A DNA stretch of 64,000 nucleotides. It comes from Streptomyces sp. NRRL F-525 (GTDB lineage: Bacteria > Actinomycetota > Actinomycetes > Streptomycetales > Streptomycetaceae). Position 1 is the stretch's first letter. Each line of letters starts with the position of its first letter. Under the pieces are notes generated by a model, which saw only the letters and a list, made by a program, of their open reading frames with translations, had not been told where the DNA came from and made no database searches. The stretch is taken from the NCBI RefSeq assembly GCF_000716605.1, contig NZ_JNXE01000058.1:1-64000 (forward strand), given 5' to 3'. Shown here in pieces: positions 8,301 to 15,943 of this stretch. Both the position numbers and the translations under genes were made by a program.

Positions 8301-9542
8301 GTGTCCGCACCACCGGCGACCGTGATCGCGCGCTCCGCGTGGCATGACGTACCGCGACTCCAGGTACGGGAGTTCGCGGCGATCGCCATGGCCGAGGCGC
8401 CCGCGCTCGCCGAGGAGATCCTGCGGGAGATCCGGCGCGAGCATCCCCAACTGCCCCTGGTTCTCGACGACTCGGGTGAGCCGATGGCCCTGGTCGGCAT
8501 CCGGCGGGCCATCGAGGTCTTCGTCCAGCACCTGGAGACCGCTGAGGGGCGTCCGACCGTACCGCCGGGCGTCTTCCAGGAGTTCGGGCGCGGTGAGGGC
8601 CTGCACGGCCGCAGCCTCGACTCGCTCCAGGCGATCTACCGGATGGGAGTCCGGCTCGCCTGGCGGAGGTTGGCCGAGATCGGGCAGCGGGTCGAGATCC
8701 CGCCGCCCGCGATGTACGCGCTCGTCGACGCGGGGTACGAGTATCTGGACGGGCTCGTCGACCAGTCCGTGCGGGGGTACGCCGAGGCCGCCGCCCGGCA
8801 GGCGGGGGAGCGGCTGCGGCTGCAGCGGCGGCTCATGGAGCTTCTTCTCGCCGAGCATCACCGGGGCGACCCGACCGAGGCCCTCGGCGAACGTGCCGCG
8901 CGTATCGGCTGGCCGCTGCCGGAGAAGGTCGCCGTGGGCGTTCTGCTGCGCCCGGCCCGCGAGGCCGTCGCCCCCGCCGTAGGGCAGGAGGTGCTGCTCG
9001 ACATGGAGTACGAGCAGCCGCGCATGGTCGTGCCCGAGCCGGATGCCGCCGGGCGGCCCGAGCTGCTGCACCGGGCGCTGACCGGCTGGGCCGGGGCGAT
9101 CGGGCCACCGGTGCCCTTGGCCGACGCGGTGAAGTCGGCGCGGTGGGCCGAGGCGGCCGTAGGGCTGATGGAGCGGGGGCTGTTGCCGGGCGGGGACGTT
9201 CTGTACTGCACCGAGCACACCGAGGCGCTGGTGCTGCTTCAGCCGGAGGAGCTGATCGACGATCTCGCGCTGCGGTGTCTCGCGCCGCTCGCGCACTCCG
9301 GGCCGACGCATCGGCGGCGGCTCGCGGAGACCCTGCTGGCGTGGCTGGAGACGCGGGGCGGGGCGCCGGAGGTGGCCGCGCGGCTCGGGGTGCATCCGCA
9401 GACCGTGCGGTATCGCCTTCGGCAGATCCGCGAACTGTGGGGGGACGAGATCGACCACCCGGACCGCCGGTTCGAGCTCGAACTCGTGCTGCGCGCCCAG
9501 CGGTTGCGTGGTGAACTGGGCGATCCCAGGGCCGCTCGGTAG
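8301..9542 (+). CDS. PucR/CdaR-type transcriptional regulator with C-terminal HTH
   Basis: 413 residues from GTG 8301, 4 bp after the preceding stop. The N-terminal half is a helical sensor-like region (RsbRD-like, from VREFAAIAMAEAPALAEEIL). The C-terminus has the PucR helix-turn-helix: LAETLLAWLETRGGAPEVAARLG followed by VHPQTVRYRLRQIRELWG. These proteins usually regulate nearby or dispersed metabolic genes in response to small molecules. The partner is unclear; the coupled small membrane gene upstream and the divergent DUF3068 gene are the obvious candidates. Family assignment is firm, the target is not. Confidence 0.85.
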   Translation: MSAPPATVIARSAWHDVPRLQVREFAAIAMAEAPALAEEILREIRREHPQLPLVLDDSGEPMALVGIRRAIEVFVQHLETAEGRPTVPPGVFQEFGRGEGLHGRSLDSLQAIYRMGVRLAWRRLAEIGQRVEIPPPAMYALVDAGYEYLDGLVDQSVRGYAEAAARQAGERLRLQRRLMELLLAEHHRGDPTEALGERAARIGWPLPEKVAVGVLLRPAREAVAPAVGQEVLLDMEYEQPRMVVPEPDAAGRPELLHRALTGWAGAIGPPVPLADAVKSARWAEAAVGLMERGLLPGGDVLYCTEHTEALVLLQPEELIDDLALRCLAPLAHSGPTHRRRLAETLLAWLETRGGAPEVAARLGVHPQTVRYRLRQIRELWGDEIDHPDRRFELELVLRAQRLRGELGDPRAAR

Positions 9543-9675
9543 TCACATGGTCACGCGACCATTGCCCGTGCAACCCTCTATGGCTAGCCTGTGTTCGTCA
9601 TGCCGATCGCCAGTTGAAATCTCGAACAGCCACCCATAGGCATCCGCCCATAGACATCTAAGAAGGGGGCCGGTT

Positions 9676-10449
9676 GTGGGACGACTCGTACCTGCCGTGA
9701 CCCGGGCTCTCGATATTCTCGAGCTCTTCCTCGACGGGGACGGGACGCTCTCCGCCCCCGACATCGTGCGCAAGCTGCAGCTGCCGCGCACGACCGTGCA
9801 CGAACTGGTCACCACCCTCGCCGCGCGGTCGTACATCGTGCCCGTGCCCGGACAGCCGGGACGTTACCGGCTCGGAGTCCGTCCGTACCAGCTCGGGAGC
9901 CGATACGCCGAGCAGCTCGACCTCGCCGCCGAGGGGCAGCAGGTCGCCCGGTCCGTCGCCGAGACCTGCGACGAGACCGTGCACGTCGCGATCCTCGAGG
10001 GCACCGACGTCATCTACATCGCCAAGGTCGACTCCACGCACGCGGTGCGGATGGTGTCGGCGGCGGGGCGTCGGCTGCCCGCGCACTGCACGTCCGTGGG
10101 CAAGATGCTGCTCGCGTCGCTGCCCGAGCCGGAGTTGAGCGCGCGTATCCCCGCCGATGTGTCGTTGGTCGCGATGACGCCCAACAGCATTGTCGAGCCG
10201 GGGGCGTTGAGGGAGGCTCTCGCCGAGATCCGTGAGCGGGGGGTCGCCGTCGAGAGCCGTGAGTCGAATCCGGATGTGTCGTGTGTCGCGGCGCCGGTTC
10301 GGGACCGTACGGGGCAGGTTGTCGCCGCCCTTTCCATTTCCGTTCCCATGATCCGGTGGAGCGATGAGCGGCGGGTCGAGCTGGAGCAGCTTGCCGCGAA
10401 GGGTGCGGCTGAACTGTCGGAGCGGCTTGGGCATCGGAGCGTGGGATGA
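9676..10449 (+). CDS. IclR-family transcriptional regulator
   Basis: 257 residues from GTG 9676 with AAGGGGG upstream. The N-terminal winged helix is seen in VTRALDILELFLDGDGTLSAPDIVRKLQLPRTTVHELVTTL. The effector domain begins at about residue 90 and has the typical EGTDVIYIAKVDS and LPAHCTSVGKMLLASL segments of IclR proteins. It overlaps the SMP-30 lactonase gene by 4 nt (ATGA), so it most likely controls that gene and a sugar or sugar-acid pathway. Confidence 0.92.
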   Translation: MGRLVPAVTRALDILELFLDGDGTLSAPDIVRKLQLPRTTVHELVTTLAARSYIVPVPGQPGRYRLGVRPYQLGSRYAEQLDLAAEGQQVARSVAETCDETVHVAILEGTDVIYIAKVDSTHAVRMVSAAGRRLPAHCTSVGKMLLASLPEPELSARIPADVSLVAMTPNSIVEPGALREALAEIRERGVAVESRESNPDVSCVAAPVRDRTGQVVAALSISVPMIRWSDERRVELEQLAAKGAAELSERLGHRSVG

Positions 10450-11288
10450 CGTACGAGGTGGCTGTGCGGGCCGAGGCGACGCTCGGTGAGGGGCCGACGT
10501 GGGATGCGGCTGCGGGGCGGTTGATCTGGATCGACATTCTTGGGTCCCGGGTGCATACGTACGACCCGTCGTCGGGCGTGCGTACTGTGCGGGTGACCGA
10601 GCAGCATGTGGGGGCCGCGAAGCCCCGGGTTGGTGGGGGGCTCGTTCTCAATCTGCGGGACGGGGTTGGGCTTGTTGATCCCGGTGGGGAGTTCCGGTGG
10701 TTGCATCGGGAGCCTGTTGCCGGGCGGCGGGCCAATGACGCGGCCGTGGCGCCTGATGGGGCGTTGTGGGTGGGGACGATGCGGTACGACGAGGCGGCGT
10801 GTGGGGGGACGTTGTCCCGGGTTGCCGGGGACGGCTCTGTGCAGCTGATTCTTGATGACGTGGCCGTGAGCAATGGGACTGGGTGGAGTCCCGATGGGCG
10901 GTTGATGTACTACGTCGACTCTCCTACTCGGCGGATCGATGTGTTCGAGTACGCGGACGGGCGGGTGTCGAAGCGGCGGCGGTTCGCGGAGGTTGAGGTC
11001 GGCGCGGGGTTTCCTGATGGGCTCACCGTGGATGCGGATGGGTGTGTGTGGGTGGCCTTGTGGGGTGGGGGTGCGGTGCGGAGGTATACGCCGGACGGGG
11101 AGTTGGAGCGGGTTGTTTCTTTGCCGGCGTCGCTGGTCACCGCGTGTGCGTTCGGGGGGGCGGATTTGACTGACTTGTACGTTACGACTGCTCGGGTGGG
11201 GCTCAAGTCGCCGCATCCGGTGGCTGGTTCGCTGTTGGTTGTGCCGGGGGCCGGGAAGGGAATGGTGCAGCCTGCTTTTGCCGGGTGA
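10446..11288 (+). CDS. SMP-30/gluconolactonase/LRE family lactonase
   Basis: 280 residues forming a six-bladed beta-propeller. The metal ligands of the family are visible: Glu in LGEGPTWD (about 14), Asn in RRANDAAVAPDG, Asn in VSNGTGWSPDG and Asp in GFPDGLTVDADG. Such enzymes open sugar or aromatic-derived lactones using Ca or Zn. The start overlaps the IclR stop. No sugar dehydrogenase is adjacent, so the substrate cannot be named. Codon use is G/T-rich compared with the C-rich glycosidase genes downstream. Confidence 0.88.
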   Translation: MTYEVAVRAEATLGEGPTWDAAAGRLIWIDILGSRVHTYDPSSGVRTVRVTEQHVGAAKPRVGGGLVLNLRDGVGLVDPGGEFRWLHREPVAGRRANDAAVAPDGALWVGTMRYDEAACGGTLSRVAGDGSVQLILDDVAVSNGTGWSPDGRLMYYVDSPTRRIDVFEYADGRVSKRRRFAEVEVGAGFPDGLTVDADGCVWVALWGGGAVRRYTPDGELERVVSLPASLVTACAFGGADLTDLYVTTARVGLKSPHPVAGSLLVVPGAGKGMVQPAFAG

Positions 11289-11310
11289 GGTTGAGTTTTG
11301 TCCGCGGGCC

Positions 11311-11510
11311 GGTGGGGGCTGGTCGCGCAGTTCCCCGCGCCCCTAAAGACAAAGGCCTCCCGTGAGGGTTGGTCGTGCCTGCGCGGCGGAGCCGCAGATT
11401 GATACAGCCCCGCGCCCCTAAAGACAAAGGCCTCCCGTGAGGGTTGGTCGCGCCCGCGCGGCGGAGCCGCAGTTTGATACAGCCCCCGCGCCCCTAAAAG
11501 CAAAAGAGCC
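11311..11510. repeat. Repeat cluster: one type A copy and two tandem type B units of about 75 bp
   Basis: A type A copy (11311-11344) runs into a 75-76 bp tandem unit starting CCCCTAAAGAC at 11340, again at 11415, and a third partial start at 11491. Each unit contains GGCCTCCCGTGAGGGTTGGT, a GGCGGAGCCGC segment and TTGATACAGCCCC. It fills the gap between the convergent SMP-30 and MAB_1171c genes and is rich in stem-loops, so it may terminate both. Confidence 0.85.
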
Positions 11511-11511
11511 T

Positions 11512-12699
11512 TCAGTCGCCTGAACTCTCCAGGGTCTCCAGCGTTTTGGGTTCCGCCGGGGTTGCCATGAGACGTGATTGGGCCAGGGCCCTTGCCAGTT
11601 CTACCAAGCCGACTGTGTCGGAGACTTCTGTGGCGTAGAGGCGGTAGGTGCTCGGGGTGTTGAAGGGCTGTTCCTGGGCGGCGGCTCGGCGGGCCGCGTC
11701 GGCGACCATGGCTGCTTCGGCCGTTACGCGGGCCTCGTGGGGGGAGTGGCCCTCGTGGAGGGCGGCGTGGCGGGTGCGTTCGCGGAGGTGGTCGTCGAAG
11801 TAGGGGGTGAGGGCCAACAGGCCGTCGTGTATGGAGACTTCGCGCCAGTGCAGGCGCATGCGGGGGAGCTGGCGCAGGGCGCTGGGGGGCTTGGGGGCGA
11901 TGGACGCGAAGCGGACCTCCGACCACAACGGGCCCAGGCCGCGCAGGTCGTTGAGGTCGCGCCAGTGGGCTCGGGCCATGGGCAGCAGGCGCGGGAGGGC
12001 GAAGCCGGCCGAACAGGTCAGGGCGGCCAGGGAAGCCATCGGCGGGGCTACGCCGGTGGAGAGGAAGTCGAGGTCGTGGCCGGTCCAACGGGCCACCAGC
12101 GCCGTGTACTTGACGAGCTGGAAGCCCACCACGTCCAGCAGGGTGCCGAGGAGGATCAGCTGCAGGCCGGTCCTGAGCAGGCCGGTCACCTCGCGGGCCC
12201 AGGTGACGCACACGGTGCACAGCGCCAGGGTGGCCGCGCTGTGCCCGAGCAGGTAGAGCACGATCATCTCGCGCATGTACGGCGTCTCGGCGTAGTACGT
12301 GTCGAGGTCGGTGAGCCGCTCGGTGCTCGGGTCGGCCAGCGTGAACAGCACGACGATGGTCACGATCAGCGCGCCGTAGGCGGCCATGCTGCGCAGGACC
12401 ATGCGGCGGATCCGGGCGGGGGAACCGCCCCGCCAGTGGATCAGCAGGACCAGCAGGGAGCAGCTGTACGCGGAGAGCATGCCGTAGGTCAGCGGGGCAC
12501 CGAAGTTGGGGACGCCGGTGAGGCGGTTGACCGTGCCCAGGGTCAGCGGTGCCGAGCAGACCAGGGCCAGCGAGCCGAGGACGATCGCCGCGCAGGTGGA
12601 CAGGGTCAGCGGGTCGCGCGGGATCCGCCAGGGGCGGCGCAGCAGGACGGTGCAGGACAGGCCGAAGACGGCGGCGGCGAGATACACCATGAGGCTCAT
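11512..12699 (-). CDS. MAB_1171c-family putative membrane transporter, third copy of the cassette
   Basis: 395 residues from ATG 12699, overlapping the upstream stop (ATGA). The N-terminal about 230 residues hold six to seven helices with the family hallmarks NRLTGVPNFGAP, DLDTYYAETPYMREMIVLYLLGH and VARWTGHDLDFLS. A cytoplasmic C-terminal half follows with the conserved LHWREVSIHDGLLAL and HEARVTAEAAMV helices. The family occurs in Streptomyces, often next to an ImmA/IrrE-like protease and XRE regulators. Transport is only a database label; no substrate is known. It lies after the broken paralogue at 12696-13764. Confidence 0.8.
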   Translation of the reverse strand: MSLMVYLAAAVFGLSCTVLLRRPWRIPRDPLTLSTCAAIVLGSLALVCSAPLTLGTVNRLTGVPNFGAPLTYGMLSAYSCSLLVLLIHWRGGSPARIRRMVLRSMAAYGALIVTIVVLFTLADPSTERLTDLDTYYAETPYMREMIVLYLLGHSAATLALCTVCVTWAREVTGLLRTGLQLILLGTLLDVVGFQLVKYTALVARWTGHDLDFLSTGVAPPMASLAALTCSAGFALPRLLPMARAHWRDLNDLRGLGPLWSEVRFASIAPKPPSALRQLPRMRLHWREVSIHDGLLALTPYFDDHLRERTRHAALHEGHSPHEARVTAEAAMVADAARRAAAQEQPFNTPSTYRLYATEVSDTVGLVELARALAQSRLMATPAEPKTLETLESSGD

Positions 12700-13764
12700 G
12701 CCCGGGTGCTCCCTTCCGTCGTGCCGGTGCGGACCCGGGCGGCGGCGACGAGCGGCGACCGGGTGAGCGCGTCCGCGATGGGCACGAGGAGGGCGGTGCC
12801 GGGGGCGCGGTCGGGGAGCCGGTCCGGGTCGTCGGCGGGCGCGAGGTGCGGGTCGGCATCCTGTTCCTCTGCGTCGTGCCTTCGTTCCTCGGCCACGGCC
12901 GCCGCCACGACCGCCGCCCATGCCGTCGCCTCGGCCTGCTCCGGGTCGCTCGTCGTGCGTGCCGCTGTCTCCAACGTCCGTTCGTACAGGGCCTGGTCGA
13001 AGAACGCGTCCAGGTGGCCGAGCGCGTTGTGGATGCTCGTCTGCCGCCACACCAGCCGGGTCGCGGGGGAGGACCAGCGCGGCCGGGGCAGCCGTAGCGC
13101 GCGGCGGGTGAGGAGTTCGGCCAGCTCGTGCTCCAGCGGTTCGAGACCGGCGTACGTCCGCCGGGCCTGCCGCCACTGGGTCAGCCGGGGGCCGGTCAGC
13201 GGGATCAGGACGCCTACGACGGTGAGGACCGCGCCCAGTCCGGCGGCGACCGGCGAGACCGTCGTGCCGAGCTGGGTCCAGTCCCGGCCGCTCCAACGGG
13301 CGATGACCGCCGCGAACTTGGTCACGCTGTACCCGGCGCCGCACAGCGAGCCCACGCCCAGCGTGATCAGGCCCGCGCGGAGCCAGCCGTGCACCTGCCG
13401 CGCCCAGCGCAGCGCCGACACCGCGGTGACACTGACGGCGGCGAGATGCCCGGCCAGGTACAGCACGATCATCTCGGCGATGAACGGCGTGGTCGCGTAG
13501 TAGGTGTCCAGGTCGGTGCGACGCTCCACGGGGGTGCGGCCCAGCGCGAACGTCACCGCGATGCCGACGAGGATGATGGCGTACGCCACAATCCAACGGC
13601 GGGCGGTGCGGTGGACGTTGGGGCAAGCAGGCCCCGGCCAGGCCGAGGAACACGCAGATGACCCGGAGATAGGGGTCGCGCCAGTGCCGTATCAGGTCCG
13701 GGGTCTTCACCAGCACGCCCAGCCACAGCAGGCCGCAGCTGAGGTAGTCGATCAGGCTGCTCAT
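12696..13764 (-). pseudogene. MAB_1171c-family membrane gene broken by an internal deletion and frameshift
   Basis: The frame starts normally at ATG 13764 (MSSLIDYLSCGLLWLGVLV, then HWRDPYLRV) and loses homology after GLAGACL at about 13617. The next frame resumes at NVHRTARRWIVAYA and continues to the family C-terminus, ending at 12696. Against the intact paralogue at 14336, about 50 residues are missing, including the NRVTGVPNF segment and one to two helices. The loss is not a multiple of three. The 4-nt overlaps with both neighbours are kept, so damage looks recent. The original frame stays open through the downstream gene, which could give a 750-residue fusion. A sequencing or assembly error is the alternative. 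Confidence 0.75.
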
Positions 13765-14339
13765 TTTCTGGTCCCGCGGTAGTTGAGGGCGGCGCCGATC
13801 CGCCCGGCGACACCCTGCGTGCCGTCGTCGGCCGCGGCGGGGTCGTGCGCGGGGTTCGCCGTGGCCGCCGCCTGGAGCCAGGGTCGCAGCCGTCCGCTCA
13901 TCAACATGCCGAACCTGTCCGCCTCTTGTTCGTCGGCGAGGCTGAAGTCGGTACGGGCGGCGACGGGGCGCGGGCTGCCGTCGGCGGTGGGCGGGGGTGT
14001 GGGCTGCGCGGTGCGCTGGTGCATGTGCCACACCTCGTGGCAGAAGATGACGATCTGGTGCCAGGCGGCGGCCCGCTTGTCGATGACGATGACGTCGTAG
14101 GTGTCGCCCTCCAGCCACAGCCCGCTGGCGGTGTGCGGCGGGAACACCTCGCGGCGGACGACGATCTCACGCCCCCGCCAGCGCGTGACGGAGTCGACCA
14201 GCGCGTCGAACAGGGCCTCGGGGTCGGCCGGGACCGGGACGCGCATGGGATCGATGAGGGCACCGGCGAACCGGCGCATCTCCTTCTTCGTGCGCACCGC
14301 TGCAATATGCCAGGACATACGCCGACTCAGCCACCTCAC
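13761..14339 (-). CDS. ImmA/IrrE-like HEXXH metalloprotease-type protein
   Basis: 192 residues from GTG 14339, which overlaps the preceding stop (GTGA); ATG 14318 is an alternative. The zinc motif HEVWH (101-105) follows IVIFC, and a downstream EQEADRFG segment supplies the third ligand. That is the arrangement of ImmA/IrrE proteases, which cleave phage or stress repressors, and of proteins called toxin components in Streptomyces. No signal peptide is present, so it is cytoplasmic. It is locked by 4-nt overlaps between two MAB_1171c-type membrane genes. No XRE-type substrate repressor is adjacent, which is unusual for ImmA systems. Confidence 0.8.
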   Translation of the reverse strand: MRWLSRRMSWHIAAVRTKKEMRRFAGALIDPMRVPVPADPEALFDALVDSVTRWRGREIVVRREVFPPHTASGLWLEGDTYDVIVIDKRAAAWHQIVIFCHEVWHMHQRTAQPTPPPTADGSPRPVAARTDFSLADEQEADRFGMLMSGRLRPWLQAAATANPAHDPAAADDGTQGVAGRIGAALNYRGTRK

Positions 14340-15625
14340 CGTCGCCGCGGCAGCAGGAAGCGGGGCGCTTCCGCGGGATGGGCGGGGGGAGTACGGCGGC
14401 CGGGTTCCGCCGAACTTGCCGGTACGGTCCCGGAGTTGGCCTGAGCCGCGGAATTGGCCTGAACGGCACCCCGCACCGCGTCGATCGCGTCACGGTGCCG
14501 CAGCGCGCAGGAGACGGGCCCGATCTCCTGGAGCAGGTCGGCGGTGTCGGGATGGCCGCCGGGGTTGTCCTGGCCGGAGTCGATGGCGTCCAGGATCGCC
14601 ACCGCCGCCGCGAGGGCCTTCGCGCGGGCCGGGGTCCAGCCGAGGCGGAGGGCGGCGAGGTGGGCGCGGGCGCGGAGGTCCTCGTCGAGATGGCGGGCGA
14701 GGGGCAGGAGGACGTCGCGGATGTACGTCTCCCGCCGGATCAGGCGCAGTTCGGGCGCGGCGAACAGCAGGAAGGGGACGCCGTCGCCGTCGACGGAGCG
14801 CATCAGGACGTAGAGCGGCCGGAGTCGGTGGTGGGCGAGGCGTACGCGCAGGCGGCCGTGCAGGAACTGGCCGGTGTGCGGCAGGATGAAACCGACGGCG
14901 ATCAGGACGGCCGCGAGACAGGCCGCGCACGGAGCCACGTCCGTGCTGAGGGCGTCGAGGTCGTGCCCGGTCCAACGGGCCGTCACCGCGGTGAGTTTGG
15001 CGAGATCGAAGACCAGGCTCAGCGCGTAACCGGCGCCCAGGAACGTCAGCCCCCAGCGCAGCCAGCCGTGCAGGCCGTCCGCGCGGACCCAGTTCCAGAT
15101 GAGCCGCACGGTGATCACCACGGCCACGGTGTGCGCGAGCAGATAGAGCAGGATCTCCTCGCGCATGAAGGGCGTGCCGGCGTAGTACGTGTCCAGGTCC
15201 CGCACCCGCTCCACCGGCACGTCGGCGAGGGCGAACAGCACCCACAGCGCCACGATCACGCCCGAGTAGACGGAGATGATCCAGCGTCTGGCGCGCCGGG
15301 TCGTGTTCGAGCGGTCGGACAGCCCGTTGCGCCAGGCCACGATGAGCAGTAACCCGGCCCCGCTGAACGCGGTGAGCAGCGAATACGCCCACGGCGCCGC
15401 GAAGTTGGGGACACCGGTGACCCGGTTGATCCAGCCGATGACCGACGGCGTCACGGACACGAACAGCGCGCAGGCGAACAGCAGCAGCCCGCCGACCGCC
15501 CGCAGCAGCGGGTCCCGCCACATCCGGATGATCGCCGGCAGCTTCAGCGCGAGGGCGGCACCGAGCACCACCGTGGGGACCCACACGAAGGACGTGTACA
15601 GCTCGCCGAGGAAGGTCGTCACCAC
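14336..15625 (-). CDS. MAB_1171c-family putative membrane transporter, first copy of the cassette
   Basis: 429 residues from GTG 15625, chosen because GGGGGAG lies 8 nt upstream. It has about seven helices, with INRVTGVPNFAAPWAYSLLTAF, DLDTYYAGTPFMREEILLYLLAHT and TARWTGHDLDALS matching the third copy. The C-terminal part (RLIRRETYIRDVLLPLARHLDEDL) is cytoplasmic and helical, and the tail is Ala/Pro-rich. It is the first gene of the overlapping cassette and is the reference for seeing the deletion in the second copy. Function is unknown; the conserved NxxTGVPNF and ARWTGHDLD motifs hint at a shared ligand or partner. Confidence 0.8.
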   Translation of the reverse strand: MVTTFLGELYTSFVWVPTVVLGAALALKLPAIIRMWRDPLLRAVGGLLLFACALFVSVTPSVIGWINRVTGVPNFAAPWAYSLLTAFSGAGLLLIVAWRNGLSDRSNTTRRARRWIISVYSGVIVALWVLFALADVPVERVRDLDTYYAGTPFMREEILLYLLAHTVAVVITVRLIWNWVRADGLHGWLRWGLTFLGAGYALSLVFDLAKLTAVTARWTGHDLDALSTDVAPCAACLAAVLIAVGFILPHTGQFLHGRLRVRLAHHRLRPLYVLMRSVDGDGVPFLLFAAPELRLIRRETYIRDVLLPLARHLDEDLRARAHLAALRLGWTPARAKALAAAVAILDAIDSGQDNPGGHPDTADLLQEIGPVSCALRHRDAIDAVRGAVQANSAAQANSGTVPASSAEPGRRTPPAHPAEAPRFLLPRRR

Positions 15626-15943
15626 GTCGTACGCTCCCCCCTCCCACCGTCCGCTGCACAAGCCGGTCCGAGGTTACGCGCCCACAACTGCCAACGTCAT
15701 GTCATCCGGTGGCCGTTGTGGGACCGGGAACGACCGCTGTGTCCAGAAATCGCCCCCGAGAATGCACAGTGCAGAGTGGCCAACCCATTGACGCGGAGAC
15801 GGTGAGATTTTACGGTCCTGTTCGAGGCTACGAGCAATATGCGATATTTCGAACGAACCTAGGGGCGCGGGGAACTGCGCGACCAGCCACAGCGAACCCG
15901 CACTCGCCAACGAATCACAAGCCACCCCTCCCGAGAGGCGCAC
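15626..15943. promoter_or_regulatory. Divergent intergenic region upstream of the GH51 gene, with possible operator
   Basis: No gene is seen in these 318 bp. GTTCGA (15820-15825) and TCGAAC (15849-15854) form an inverted repeat with centres 29 bp apart. The right half lies in ATTTCGAACG (15846-15855), the exact reverse complement of CGTTCGAAAT at 48530-48539 before the sugar-acid dehydratase. A type A repeat occupies 15861-15891. A CTCCCGAGAGG stretch at about 15930-15940 is the likely ribosome-binding area of the GH51 gene. Confidence 0.5.

Noticed and set aside
11311..11510. Insertion sequence or transposon
   Set aside because: No transposase is encoded; the repeats are short non-coding elements recurring in several intergenic sites.
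11512..14118. One 868-residue ORF covering three genes
   Set aside because: It is a chance open frame through the 3' part of the protease gene and the broken MAB_1171c copy. Clear starts, overlaps and homologies show separate genes.
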